Of a stretch of DNA of 64,000 nucleotides, positions 1-10,207 are shown piece after piece. The notes below the pieces were generated by a model. It saw nothing but the letters and a program-made list of their open reading frames with translations. It was not told where the DNA came from and made no database searches. The position numbers and the translations under genes are program-made. How positions within the stretch are numbered: the stretch's first letter is position 1; every line of letters begins with the position of its first letter. Source of the DNA: Calothrix sp. NIES-4101 (lineage in GTDB: Bacteria > Cyanobacteriota > Cyanobacteriia > Cyanobacteriales > Nostocaceae); contig AP018280.1 in assembly GCA_004296455.1 (NCBI GenBank), positions 1,798,001 to 1,862,000 on the forward strand. Direction: 5' to 3'.

Positions 1-770
1 TTCGCGATGAATCAACAAAAAGCCCTTTTCCGGGAATTTGGTGGGGACATTACAAAGATGAGTTACCGATTGGCAGATGCGATTGTATTGCCGAACTTGA
101 TTTTAATAGTTTTAAAAAACGCTATGAAATCCGTTTAATTGCGGTGCGCCCTGCCCAGAGTTTAATCGAAAATGGAGTGAATTTAGATTTTACAAATAGC
201 CCTGATGGAAATTCAAAATTTGCCTTAGATTGGCGATACTTATCTGATTTATCTTCTAATTTATCTAATGTTTCCGTTGATGAAATCTCTTCCAATTCGA
301 CAGCAATTCCCGTGCGGGAAATTCCCATAAGCTGGGATGAAATTAGGATTTGGCTGAAGCGATCGCGTCATCAAAATAAACCTCTGGCACTGGCTTGGAA
401 AAAACCTGAACATCAAGCACCACAAGATATTTGGCTTCATCTTGCTGGGTTCGCGAAATACCTTCTACGTACCGAACAAGCGGTAAGCCGTGTACAATTA
501 CGAGAAAAAATTGGTATTGGTGATCAACCTTTACATTTAGGTTTAAAAGCTTTGCGTTGTTTGGGAATTAAAGCAATGTTAAGCGATCGCGCAGTCAGTC
601 CTCAAGAATATCGCTTTTTAGTTTTTGTTGAAGATTTAGATTACCAAACAAATTTGGAACAGGCAGAATCTTCACTTCAACAATTTCTAGCAGCAGTCAA
701 AGAAGAACAATTTCAACGCGATTATTTTGCCACAGTGCCGCTATCTACAATTCTAACGATGGTGGCTTAA
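1..770 (+). CDS. recJ: RecJ-like single-strand exonuclease, C-terminal part (5' truncated by window edge)
   Basis: The frame is open from the first complete codon at position 3 to the TAA at 768-770, so the gene starts before the window. The visible ~255 residues begin with a segment containing PFPGIWWGHYKDELP and FKKRYEIRLIAVRPA, which I recognise as the OB-fold region of cyanobacterial RecJ. A C-terminal domain with a helical segment (SWDEIRIWLKRSRH, LRTEQAVSRVQLREKIGIG) follows. RecJ degrades single-stranded DNA 5' to 3' in recombination and repair. The DHH catalytic motifs would lie upstream and cannot be checked. A GTG at 144 is an internal codon, not the start. The identification rests on family memory of the C-terminus only. 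Confidence 0.68.
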   Translation, partial: RDESTKSPFPGIWWGHYKDELPIGRCDCIAELDFNSFKKRYEIRLIAVRPAQSLIENGVNLDFTNSPDGNSKFALDWRYLSDLSSNLSNVSVDEISSNSTAIPVREIPISWDEIRIWLKRSRHQNKPLALAWKKPEHQAPQDIWLHLAGFAKYLLRTEQAVSRVQLREKIGIGDQPLHLGLKALRCLGIKAMLSDRAVSPQEYRFLVFVEDLDYQTNLEQAESSLQQFLAAVKEEQFQRDYFATVPLSTILTMVA

Positions 771-774
771 GCAA

Positions 775-1164
775 CTATTCTTGTAACTTGCTGACATTTG
801 CTTCCCAGTTTTTGCCATCAAAGGGAACTATTTCAAAATTCACAATAGCATTCCCATCTAAGCATCTGACATTGACATCAATACCATCTGGATGGCTACG
901 AGGGATATAAAAAGGATGAATTCCGCAAACACTGCAAAATTTATGTTGGGCAATGCCAGTATTAAAAGTATAGGTTGTTAATACATCTTCACCTTTGAGT
1001 AAGGTAAATTGATCTCGCTTCACGATTAAATGTAAAAAGCCTTTTTTGCTGCAAATCGAACAATTGCAATCATCAGCTTTGTGTTTTTCGACTTCAACCC
1101 GAAAGCGCACTGCACCGCAGTGACAACCGCCTTCATATACGACTGGATTATTTTTGGCTACCAT
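775..1164 (-). CDS. GFA (CENP-V/GFA) family zinc protein
   Basis: This 129-residue protein has the cysteine pattern of the GFA family: GGCHCGAVRF at the N-terminus, CNCSICSKKG about 20 residues later and FCSVCGIHPF near residue 78. These cysteines bind two zinc ions in the family. The fold was named after glutathione-dependent formaldehyde-activating enzyme, but most single-domain members have no proven substrate. It is convergent with the recJ-like gene, with only 4 bp between the stop codons. The start ATG is followed by VAKNNPVVYEGG, a normal family N-terminus. I infer a small cytosolic zinc protein, possibly acting on a glutathione adduct. Confidence 0.85.
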   Translation of the reverse strand: MVAKNNPVVYEGGCHCGAVRFRVEVEKHKADDCNCSICSKKGFLHLIVKRDQFTLLKGEDVLTTYTFNTGIAQHKFCSVCGIHPFYIPRSHPDGIDVNVRCLDGNAIVNFEIVPFDGKNWEANVSKLQE

Positions 1165-1182
1165 TGATTGCTACCAAATATT

Positions 1183-1216
1183 GGGGAAGATGGGGAGATG
1201 GGGAGATGGGGAGAAG
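1183..1216. repeat. Tandem GGGGAGAT octamer repeat
   Basis: About four consecutive units of GGGGA(A)GAT lie just upstream of the GFA gene start. This is one member of a purine-rich, strand-asymmetric intergenic repeat family. Related tracts occur at about 8103, 11765, 25776, 27834, 32746, 38880, 54036 and 57440. Confidence 0.85.
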
Positions 1217-1308
1217 AATTAATCATAACTAATTAGCCGGAATTGATATCACAAGTAAAAATGCGAACACGTAAAAAATACTTTCATGCGATCGCTTTCC
1301 AACTTTGC

Positions 1309-2844
1309 TTATTGCATTCTATCAATAGTACGATATTGAATTGCCTCCGCCACATGATGAGGCTTTAACTGCTCATCTCCAGCCAAATCTGCGATCGTTC
1401 TCGCAACTTTTAAGATTCTGTCGCTGGCTCTCGCTGATAAACCTAATTTATTAATGGCAGCCTCTAATAATTTCTTACTCGCCTCATCTAACTGACACCA
1501 TGTATTTAAATGACGACTTTGCATTTGAGCATTACAACGCACATTTCGTTCATTTTCAAACCTCGTGGCAGCCATTTCCCTAGCTTTAATTACCCTCTCC
1601 CGCACATTTACCGAAGCTTCTCCCTTTGGTTGCTGAGTAATTTCATCAGGCTTCAATCTATTTACAGCCACCTGCAAATCAATTCTATCCATCAGTGGAC
1701 CCGAAAGTTTTGCCCAATATTGCTCACGCTGTCTTGGCGAACAAGTACAGGCTTGGATGGTATCGCCATAATAACCACAAGGACAAGGATTTGTACTGGC
1801 AACTAATGTAAACTGCGTCGGAAATGTCACAGATTGTTTAGTCCGTGATATTGTTACAAAACCATCTTCCAAAGGCTGTCGTAAAAATTCCAAAACATCA
1901 CGCTTAAACTCCGTGAGTTCATCCATAAACAAAATACCGTGGTGCGATAGAGAAATTTCACCCGGACGGGGAATGCTACCACCACCCACTAAAGAAGGTC
2001 CAGAAGCCGAATGATGGGGACTACGAAATGGGCGATCGCGTACTAGTGTACCGCGATTTTTCAACAAACCCGCCACCGAATGAATCCGCGTCACCTCCAA
2101 AGCCTCAGCAAATGCTAGTGGGGGCAAAATTCCCGGCAAACGTCGAGCCAGCATGGTTTTTCCACTTCCTGGAGGCCCTACAAAAATCAAATTATGCCCG
2201 CCAGCAGCAGCTATTTCCAACGCTCGCCGCGCATGAACCTGTCCTTTCACATCTTTTAAATCCACTCCCTGCAAAAGGGCAACACTGGCAGTTTCCAGAT
2301 GATTTTGTTCCAATTGCACAGGTTTGTAACGTTCTGGATTATTGAGAAAATCCGCAACTTCCAAGAGATTTTTAAACCCATAAACTTGCAATCCCTGGAC
2401 AACAGCAGCTTCCTGAGCATTATCAGCAGGTACAACCAAACCAGTAATTCCCATTTGTTGAGCAGAAGCAGCAATCGGTAACACACCCGCAACCGGGCGC
2501 AAACTACCATCTAAACTTACTTCACCCAGGAATAAATAATCACCTAATAAATCAGCACTAATTTGTTCAGAAGCCGCCAAAATCCCCACACTAATGGGTA
2601 AATCAAAACAGGGGCCTTCCTTACGTAAATCAGCAGGAGTCAAGTTAATCACAATTTTTTTCATCGGGAAGGCAAACCCGGCATTTTTCAAAGTTGCCCT
2701 TACCCGTTCCTTAGATTCTTGAATTGCTGCATCTGGTAAACCTAAAATGACAATTCCCGGTAAACCACCCGATACATCGACTTCCACACCCACTTTCACA
2801 GCATCAATGCCAACTATAGATGCACTCCAAACCCTTGCTAACAT
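1309..2844 (-). CDS. comM: YifB/ComM family Mg-chelatase-like AAA+ ATPase
   Basis: This 511-residue protein has full family length. Residues 1-170 form the ribosomal-S5-like N-terminal domain (MLARVWSASIVGIDA, GLPDAAIQESKERVRA). The ATPase core has Walker A GPPGSGKT at about 223-230, and GILFMDELTEF supplies Walker B. A cysteine cluster (NPCPCGYYGD, CTCSPRQ) and a C-terminal Mg_chelatase_C domain with SARASDRILKVARTIADL follow. ComM homologues are hexameric helicases that promote branch migration of incoming DNA during natural transformation. Here that role is inferred by homology. It is monocistronic, with about 330 bp separating it from the divergent glbN. Confidence 0.95.
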   Translation of the reverse strand: MLARVWSASIVGIDAVKVGVEVDVSGGLPGIVILGLPDAAIQESKERVRATLKNAGFAFPMKKIVINLTPADLRKEGPCFDLPISVGILAASEQISADLLGDYLFLGEVSLDGSLRPVAGVLPIAASAQQMGITGLVVPADNAQEAAVVQGLQVYGFKNLLEVADFLNNPERYKPVQLEQNHLETASVALLQGVDLKDVKGQVHARRALEIAAAGGHNLIFVGPPGSGKTMLARRLPGILPPLAFAEALEVTRIHSVAGLLKNRGTLVRDRPFRSPHHSASGPSLVGGGSIPRPGEISLSHHGILFMDELTEFKRDVLEFLRQPLEDGFVTISRTKQSVTFPTQFTLVASTNPCPCGYYGDTIQACTCSPRQREQYWAKLSGPLMDRIDLQVAVNRLKPDEITQQPKGEASVNVRERVIKAREMAATRFENERNVRCNAQMQSRHLNTWCQLDEASKKLLEAAINKLGLSARASDRILKVARTIADLAGDEQLKPHHVAEAIQYRTIDRMQ

Positions 2845-3171
2845 CGTTATATAAAACCTTAAATATAAAACTTGAATTAATTAATTTTATTAACGAAAAA
2901 TCAGATTGTCTTGCCTATTCCTACTCAAAGCGATCGCATCAGGCTTTCTAGCAACTGGTAATAGTCATCAGCAATGGATTGTTCTCTAGAGTTACGTAGT
3001 TTAGTTGTGCGATTAATTAGTAGTACAATAAATGATTAGATATCCTCTAGAGAGGCGGGCGAAGAATTCCGATCCACTCACGCATCAATCTTTTCGATTG
3101 GTGAATATTTCATCTTCCTACATCTGCCTCATATCGCATTTGAACTCAATACTATTGAGGAGAAATTCTCG
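2845..3171. other. Divergent comM/glbN intergenic region
   Basis: This AT-rich 327-bp region separates two divergent genes and should hold both promoters. It carries copy 1 of a 40-bp direct repeat at 2986-3025. The sequence GAGGAGAAA about 7 nt before the glbN ATG is a good ribosome binding site. I found no further gene in it. Confidence 0.6.
2986..3025 (+). repeat. Direct repeat R1, copy a (upstream of glbN)
   Basis: This segment reads CTAGAGTTACGTAGTTTAGT and continues through TGTGCGATTAATTAGTAGTA. It recurs at 3747-3785 with one substitution and one deleted base. The two copies bracket glbN. Confidence 0.9.
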
Positions 3172-3546
3172 ATGAGCACATTGTATGACAAGCTTGGCGG
3201 TGCAGCAGCTGTTGATCTAGCTGTTGAAAAGTTTTATGAAAAGGTCTTAGCAGATGAGCGAGTGCAGCATTTCTTTGTTGATACTGACATGCAGCAACAA
3301 AAACAGCATCAAAAAGACTTTATGACTTATGCCTTTGGTGGTATTAAGCATTGGGATGGTCGCCCTATGAGGGATAGTCATAAAAAATTAGTGACTGAGA
3401 TGGGTTTAACCGATATCCACTTTGATGCGATCGCAGAGGATTTAGTTGCTACCCTAGTTGAGTTGGAAGTTCCCCAAACCTTAATTGATGAGGTAGTGCA
3501 GATTGTAGGTTCTGTCGAGCATCGAAATGATGTTTTAAATCGCTAA
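3172..3546 (+). CDS. glbN: Group 1 truncated hemoglobin (cyanoglobin GlbN)
   Basis: This 124-residue 2-on-2 globin starts MSTLYDKLGG, the usual cyanobacterial GlbN N-terminus. Three histidines fall exactly at the numbers known from Synechocystis GlbN: His46 (distal ligand in the hexacoordinate form), His70 (proximal, in MRDSHKKLV) and His117 (in GSVEHRND, the residue that can bond covalently to a heme vinyl). The family binds O2 and NO and is linked to protection from reactive nitrogen or oxygen species. In some Nostoc strains glbN sits in nif regions, but no nif genes are visible here. The ribosome site GAGGAG lies 7-8 nt upstream. Direct repeats flank the gene. Confidence 0.95.
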   Translation: MSTLYDKLGGAAAVDLAVEKFYEKVLADERVQHFFVDTDMQQQKQHQKDFMTYAFGGIKHWDGRPMRDSHKKLVTEMGLTDIHFDAIAEDLVATLVELEVPQTLIDEVVQIVGSVEHRNDVLNR

Positions 3547-3677
3547 AACAATATAGCAGCAGTAAACCAATATAGTCAGTCAAGCTTGGTAGAAAGCCAA
3601 TATCTAGCAATTGCAGTGCAACGGATTTAAGGAAGTTTCTGGTGCTGATATTGGCAACTGCTGACTGCAATCGGTCG

Positions 3678-3742
3678 TTATCTCATAATTTTAGATTAGA
3701 AATTGATATTGGCAAGCGATCGCATTATTAACTGTTAGATTT
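3678..3742 (+). repeat. Direct repeat R2, copy a (left of ImmA/PIN cassette)
   Basis: The segment begins TTATCTCATAATTTTAGATT and runs through an AAGCGATCGCATTATT core to ACTGTTAGATT. A second copy in the same orientation lies at 6213-6273, differing by a few substitutions and a 3-base gap. The copies bracket the ImmA/IrrE and PIN genes. Confidence 0.88.
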
Positions 3743-3746
3743 TGGT

Positions 3747-3785
3747 CTAGGGTTACGTAGTTTAGTTGTGCGATTATTAGTAGTA
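3747..3785 (+). repeat. Direct repeat R1, copy b
   Basis: This is the second copy of the 40-bp repeat at 2986-3025, in the same orientation. It starts 4 bp after repeat R2a, so R1b and R2a form a composite between glbN and the ImmA gene. Confidence 0.9.
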
Positions 3786-4375
3786 GTCGCACCAGCAGCA
3801 CAACAATAAACAATAATGGTGCAGCAGGTTTTCTGAAGCCACTTATGGTGTTGCAAATACCTTCATGTAAAAGCTTATGAATAGAATCCTTCGTTTTGCA
3901 ATGATTATTTCCGCGACATTAAAACTATGGATATTGTCGGAGAAAGGATGTTATATGAAAACTTTCTAAATATTTATAACAAATTGGGTAAATACGCGGG
4001 AATCTTCTGTATATTTCTCATACACTAGTAAATTCTATATATTGTTACTTATGATTCTTACATTCTAATTACTGTAATACTCCACAATTCTTATATATGT
4101 GGAAACTGTCAGTAGAATAAATAGCTAGGTTGCTTGAAGCTATCTTGAGAACTCCTGGCAAGGTGTTTATATTTGAGTTGTAAGAGCGGTAGCTAAATCT
4201 CACTTATTATCAATAAAAAAAATTTAATGATAATAAAATAACGGGAGAATAGAACTTTTATGATAGCACTCCTGAGCGCGATCGCTGTGATAGAAAGATA
4301 ACGGGAAAAGTCAGTTAGCTAAATCTCCTTTTGTAGATTTATCGTGGAGCAATAATCCTCCAAGCATTTTGTTCT

Positions 4376-5518
4376 ATGACATTTGATCTCAGCCTATTCA
4401 GTTCAAAACTTAAAAAATATCGTGAGCAATTTGAAGCTTCTCTCGACGAAGTTTCAGCCGTAACAGGTATATCAACTCAAGCCCTGGCTGCTTTAGAAAA
4501 TGCAGAGAGGCGACCTACAGGGGATGAAGTTCTTATTTTGGCTGATTACTATCTATGTGACTATCAATTTTTTATTTCTAATGAAAAGCTAGCTCCATTT
4601 GAGCAAACTGAGACACTATATAGAAGACATGGTAATGATTTTTCTAAAGACGATCGCTGGATTGTACAGGAATTTTTATTTCTATGTGAATGTGAGGAAT
4701 TTCTGCTTAACTCTCTTCCTAGAAGAGACTACAAACCATTTAGATTTTCTAAAGTTGGAAGCTACTTTAAAGTTCATGGTGAGGAGGCAGCAAAAAGTCT
4801 GAGAGAGCATCTTGGTTATTCTTCCATTCAGGTAGGCAGTGATATCTATGATGATGTCCGCCGTCTAGGATTTCATATATTTCGTCGCCAGCTAGGCAAT
4901 TCAAATATTTCTGGTTTATATATTAAGCATCCTACTGCTGGAAAATGTATATTGGTCAATTATAGCGAAGACGTATACAGGCAAAGATTTACGGCTGCTC
5001 ATGAATCAGCTCATGCGATTTTAGATGATGATGAAGATTTTATTGTGTCTTTTGTACGGGATAGTAATCTTGTAGAAGTTAGAGCCAATACATTTGCATC
5101 TCGGTATCTTATGCCGCCAGATTTTTTGAGGAATATTCCAGACTCAAGTAATTGGACTACCGATAAAGCGATTGATTGGGCGAATAGACTGAAGGTGAAC
5201 AGTGAAGCTTTAGCAATTGCCTTAAGAAATGCAAATCTCATATCACAATCTACCGAGGCACAAATTAAAGCTGTCAAAGTACCGTCAGACAGAAAAATTG
5301 ATCCAGAGTTGCCTGTCAGTTTATCTCCAGGCTCCCGACAGCGTCGAGAACAATCATTAAAAAGAGGATTGTCAAGCTTTTACGTCAATCTTTGTTTTGA
5401 TGCATATGAGCAAAACGTTATATCAGCAGGTAGATTGGCAGAAATGCTTTTAGTAAGTGAGCGTGAGCTAAGTGAAATGGCAGACCTCTATGGAAAAGTT
5501 TTAAGGTATGGCAACTGA
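4376..5518 (+). CDS. XRE HTH regulator fused to ImmA/IrrE-family metallo-endopeptidase
   Basis: Residues about 8-65 form an XRE helix-turn-helix (LKKYREQFEASLDEVSAVTG, STQALAALENAERRPTGDEV). From about residue 155 to 260 there is an ImmA/IrrE (DUF955, COG2856) zinc protease domain with HESAH at 209-213 and a third ligand Glu234 in EVRANTFASRYLMP. A helical C-terminal tail reaches residue 380. Family members cleave or sequester repressors and toxins: ImmA cuts ImmR in ICEBs1, and IrrE cuts DdrO in Deinococcus. The last 11 bases overlap the next gene, so translation is probably coupled. The XRE domain suggests autoregulation of the pair. The gene sits between direct repeats, suggesting horizontal acquisition. 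The target is unknown. Confidence 0.9.
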   Translation: MTFDLSLFSSKLKKYREQFEASLDEVSAVTGISTQALAALENAERRPTGDEVLILADYYLCDYQFFISNEKLAPFEQTETLYRRHGNDFSKDDRWIVQEFLFLCECEEFLLNSLPRRDYKPFRFSKVGSYFKVHGEEAAKSLREHLGYSSIQVGSDIYDDVRRLGFHIFRRQLGNSNISGLYIKHPTAGKCILVNYSEDVYRQRFTAAHESAHAILDDDEDFIVSFVRDSNLVEVRANTFASRYLMPPDFLRNIPDSSNWTTDKAIDWANRLKVNSEALAIALRNANLISQSTEAQIKAVKVPSDRKIDPELPVSLSPGSRQRREQSLKRGLSSFYVNLCFDAYEQNVISAGRLAEMLLVSERELSEMADLYGKVLRYGN

Positions 5519-6101
5519 GCGTGACCCATCTAAGTTTCATAAGCTTAATGTTGTAGATTCTTGTGCGATTTGGAATATCATTTCGAGTCAGCTTCTTCGT
5601 ACAACGGCTTACTCTGTGGGATGCTCTTTTTGCTGCACTGACTTTGTTTATTACGAGTGTCTATACAAACCTCGAACAAAAGTTAAGTCTGAAGATGTTG
5701 CACTGCAAGATTTATTAAGACAGGAAATGAAGAGTGGAAAGTTTAAGAACTATCACCTAGATATCGAGGATTTACAAGAAATCGATGTGTTACAAAAGCG
5801 TAAGAATCTTGGCAAAGGAGAACTAGCATCTATCACTTTTGCAAAGAAAACTTATCAAGCTTTTTTGACTGATGATAGAGGTGCAAGAAATCTTGCTGAA
5901 GAAGTCTTAACTCACCATATGGTACAGACTACATCTCATTTATTAGGCTGGTTATTCTTTGAGTGTTTTTTGAGTGATAGCGATCTAAATCAAATTATTG
6001 ATGAACATAAAAAATACAACGGAAAGTTAGAAAGGTATTTTATAGTAATGTATACAAGAGCTTTAGACTTTAGATATAAGCAATACTTTAATATTGAATA
6101 A
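5508..6101 (+). CDS. PIN-domain-like nuclease, partner of the ImmA/IrrE gene
   Basis: This 197-residue protein has a PIN-like acidic set: Asp17 (NVVDSCAIWN), Glu50 (FVYYECLY), Glu105 (GKGELASITFA) and Asp122/Asp123 (FLTDDRGARNLAEEV). That order and spacing match metal-dependent PIN RNases, many of which are toxins of VapBC-like modules. The start ATG lies inside the end of the upstream regulator gene (11-bp overlap). The C-terminal ~70 residues (LLGWLFFECFLSDSDLNQII onward) extend beyond a minimal PIN domain. Cysteines cluster at C39, C42 and C43. I infer a toxin or effector controlled by the protease-regulator. Nuclease activity is not shown. Confidence 0.72.
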   Translation: MATERDPSKFHKLNVVDSCAIWNIISSQLLRTTAYSVGCSFCCTDFVYYECLYKPRTKVKSEDVALQDLLRQEMKSGKFKNYHLDIEDLQEIDVLQKRKNLGKGELASITFAKKTYQAFLTDDRGARNLAEEVLTHHMVQTTSHLLGWLFFECFLSDSDLNQIIDEHKKYNGKLERYFIVMYTRALDFRYKQYFNIE

Positions 6102-6212
6102 ATTCAGGAATTAACTGTGTATTAACTCTACAAACTAACAACGTTTATGTCACTGAACACGAAGAGTGTTCCGCTATGATTTGAGTTTGTCTGCGGTGGG
6201 TGATAAGCAACT

Positions 6213-6273
6213 TTATCTCATAATTTGAGATTAAAAATTGATATTAAGCGATCGCATTATTCACTGTCAGATT
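6213..6273 (+). repeat. Direct repeat R2, copy b (right of ImmA/PIN cassette)
   Basis: This matches 3678-3742 in the same orientation (TTATCTCATAATTT, then AAATTGATATT, AAGCGATCGCATTATT, CACTGTCAGATT). It begins about 110 bp after the PIN stop codon. Confidence 0.88.
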
Positions 6274-6338
6274 ATTTTAAATGCGATCGCATGTGTACCT
6301 GAATATAAACTATAAATCTGCTTGACAAGGCAGCTTAA

Positions 6339-7229
6339 TTATGATTTTGATGGTAGATTAACTAACTTTTCAGTAGTAAATTTTCTCCCAGAAGCGATCG
6401 CAATAAATGCTGTTACATACATAAATAAACTGTACACTGCTGCGGGTACAGCCATATCGGGATTTTTAAGTATACCTGCGGTAATTGCGATCGCTAGTGT
6501 ACCATTTTGAATTCCCACTTCAATGGCAATGCAAATGCTTTGAGCTAAGTTGAGTTTGAACAATCTGCTAGACAAAAATCCAGCGAAACTAGACAAGAGA
6601 TTCAGCAGTACAACACCAATTCCCACTTGGATAATAAATCCAGGTAGACGGCTCCACTCGCGAATAATTATTGCTGAAATAATCGCAATCAGGAAAATAG
6701 CAGCCAGCTTATTTGTCACCTTCTCTAAGCGTCGTGCAATATCCGGAAATTGCTGCCTTATCCACATACCCAAACCACAGGGTAAAAGGGTAATGATGAA
6801 TATTTGTAGCATTGTTTGACCAATTGGCAGTTGAATCGAAGTACTTTGCCCAATAAAGTTTTGCAAAGCCAGATTTGCCAAAATGGGAATCGTGAATACT
6901 GTGATAATACTACTAAAAGCTGTCAGGGTAATGGAAAGTACTACATCTCCCTTTGCCAAGTAAGTGATTAAATTAGAAGATGGGCCACCTGGACAAATAG
7001 ATAATATGATGAAACCCACTGCAATTTCTGGCTGCATGGGTATAACACTTGCAATTATAAAGCCGATAATAGGAAGAATTATTAACTGACTGATTAAGCC
7101 AATCGCCACAGCTTTAGGATATTTTGTAATTCGTTGAAAGTCTTCTGGAACTAGGCTTAAACCCATGCCTAGCATGATTATTCCTAAGGCGATAGGTAAA
7201 ACAATAGCGGTAAAAACGTTAAATTCCAT
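6339..7229 (-). CDS. Bile acid:sodium symporter (BASS) family transporter
   Basis: This 296-residue polytopic membrane protein has about nine or ten hydrophobic segments. The family hallmarks are present: CPGGPSSNLITYLAKGD near residue 95 and EVGIQNGTLAIAI near residue 240, both of which line the sodium and substrate site in BASS structures. In plants and cyanobacteria the family moves organic anions such as pyruvate or glycolate and similar acids with sodium. The substrate here cannot be read from sequence. It is distinct from the SbtA bicarbonate transporter. The gene is transcribed alone, and its promoter lies between it and the divergent GNAT gene. Confidence 0.87.
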   Translation of the reverse strand: MEFNVFTAIVLPIALGIIMLGMGLSLVPEDFQRITKYPKAVAIGLISQLIILPIIGFIIASVIPMQPEIAVGFIILSICPGGPSSNLITYLAKGDVVLSITLTAFSSIITVFTIPILANLALQNFIGQSTSIQLPIGQTMLQIFIITLLPCGLGMWIRQQFPDIARRLEKVTNKLAAIFLIAIISAIIIREWSRLPGFIIQVGIGVVLLNLLSSFAGFLSSRLFKLNLAQSICIAIEVGIQNGTLAIAITAGILKNPDMAVPAAVYSLFMYVTAFIAIASGRKFTTEKLVNLPSKS

Positions 7230-7373
7230 TGTGCTGAATCTATTACAACTATAGATTTGTCTGCGGTTGGCAGCATATTCTCAACTAGTCTACAGTGATT
7301 TGAACTACAGCGATTTTAAATCTGGAAATAGTTGTGTGTCCCCAAGCAAACTTGTATTTTCCAAGTCGAGGAT

Positions 7374-7841
7374 ATGATGATTAATGTGCGGTTGTTTAAG
7401 CTAGAGGATGCTGAACAAATAGCATCTTTGTTCCATGAAACAGTTCGTGAAATCAACGTCTGTGATTACTCAACTAGTCAGGTTCAGGCATGGGCACCCG
7501 ATAATATCCACTTTAGAAACTGGGTAGAAGTTTGTTCAAGCAGGTTCACTTATGTTGCTGATGATGAGGGCGTGATTGCTGGATTTGGCGAGTTAGAGTC
7601 AAATGGTCATATTGACTGTTTCTACTGCCATAAGAATTATCAACGTTGTGGCGTAGGCAGCCAAATCTATCGGGCGATTGAGGCAAAAGCAGTTGAGTTA
7701 TCAGTGAGTCGATTGTTTACTGAGGCAAGCATTACTGCAAAACCATTTTTCCAGCGTATGGGCTTTGCTGTTGTCAAAGAGCAGACAGTGACTCGTCGAG
7801 GCGAAACATTCATCAACTACGTAATGGAAAAGTCTATCTAA
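7374..7841 (+). CDS. GNAT family N-acetyltransferase
   Basis: The protein of about 155 residues starts MMINVRLFKLEDAEQIASLF, a typical GNAT beta1-alpha1. The acetyl-CoA loop is NYQRCGVGSQIYRAIE (an R/Q-x-x-G-x-G/A type motif), and FFQRMGFAVVKEQTV supplies the C-terminal strand-helix. A longer frame opens at 7332, but GAGG at 7368-7371 favours ATG 7377 or 7374. It probably acetylates a small amine or a protein N-terminus in the cytosol. The substrate is unknown. It is divergent from the BASS transporter. Confidence 0.88.
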   Translation: MMINVRLFKLEDAEQIASLFHETVREINVCDYSTSQVQAWAPDNIHFRNWVEVCSSRFTYVADDEGVIAGFGELESNGHIDCFYCHKNYQRCGVGSQIYRAIEAKAVELSVSRLFTEASITAKPFFQRMGFAVVKEQTVTRRGETFINYVMEKSI

Positions 7842-8565
<724 letters not shown>

Positions 8566-8604
8566 GATTGATGATTTTAATACACTAAAAATACTTTTTG
8601 TCAA

Positions 8605-8645
8605 GCATAGGTGAAAGCGCGATCGCAATTGCCTATGCCTTTATT
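8605..8645 (+). terminator. Possible terminator after the HIT gene
   Basis: GCATAGG at 8605-8611 pairs with CCTATGC at 8632-8638, followed by CTTTATTT. The loop is 20 nt and contains a HIP1 site, so the hairpin is plausible but not strong. Confidence 0.4.
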
Positions 8646-8743
8646 TGCAATGCTTACAGCCTTAGAATTGAATTTATTTACATTAGTTAACAATACATGA
8701 GTATTTATTGTCATACATATAACAAATACTTAATTAAATTTTG

Positions 8744-8772
8744 TTTACAAAACTCAATTTAAATTCTAATGT
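8744..8772 (+). promoter_or_regulatory. Predicted psbA promoter
   Basis: TTTACA at 8744-8749 and TAATGT at 8767-8772 are separated by exactly 17 nt. This resembles the sigma70-type promoters of cyanobacterial psbA genes and would give a leader of about 50 nt. The psbA ATG has no clear Shine-Dalgarno sequence, only the context CATAAAAACATG. Confidence 0.5.
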
Positions 8773-8814
8773 AGTAACAGGTGAAGCAAATCACCGACAC
8801 ATTCATCACAATAA

Positions 8815-9912
<1,098 letters not shown>

Positions 9913-9958
9913 TAACTGCTGGTTTCGGCTAAGTCTAGGTTAGTTCTAGATAGTAATT

Positions 9959-9993
9959 AAAAAGCGCTCTCCGGTTCCGGGGGGCGCTTTTTA
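9959..9993 (+). terminator. Rho-independent terminator of psbA
   Basis: AAAAAGCGC at 9959-9967 pairs with GCGCTTTTT at 9984-9992. The inner stem TCTCC/GGGGG (with G-T pairs) closes a GGTTCC loop, and the downstream arm is T-rich. It starts about 47 bp after the psbA stop. Confidence 0.92.
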
Positions 9994-10207
9994 GTTTGTA
10001 TGGATTGAATTCATAAGTTAAAAACAATTGACAAAAATAACAGTATATCCATGTTGCGATCGCTTCTATAAACCTTAAAAATAAGAAGATGACAACGAAC
10101 ATGCAATTTATAAAGATAATTTTTTAAGTTGAGCGTGAGGTTTTGCGGGCGTAATCAACCCGGTTGCTGATTCTTTTTCCCTAAACTCATTAACCAATCA
10201 ACTATTT

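Larger units (their letters stand above)
3547..4375. other. Repeat-bearing intergenic region before the ImmA/PIN cassette
   Basis: This 829-bp AT-rich stretch contains two adjacent short repeats: 3678-3742 (also at 6213-6273) and 3747-3785 (also at 2986-3025). A 30-codon frame at 3877-3969 has no ribosome site or recognisable product. The 150 bp before the ImmA gene repeat short motifs (GCTAAATCTC twice, GATAACGGGA/AATAACGGGA), which could be operator half-sites. No other gene was seen. Confidence 0.55.

Noticed and set aside
3877-3969. A 30-codon frame starting MNRILRFAMIISATLKLWIL
   Set aside because: It has no ribosome binding site and no family match; such frames are expected by chance in AT-rich DNA.
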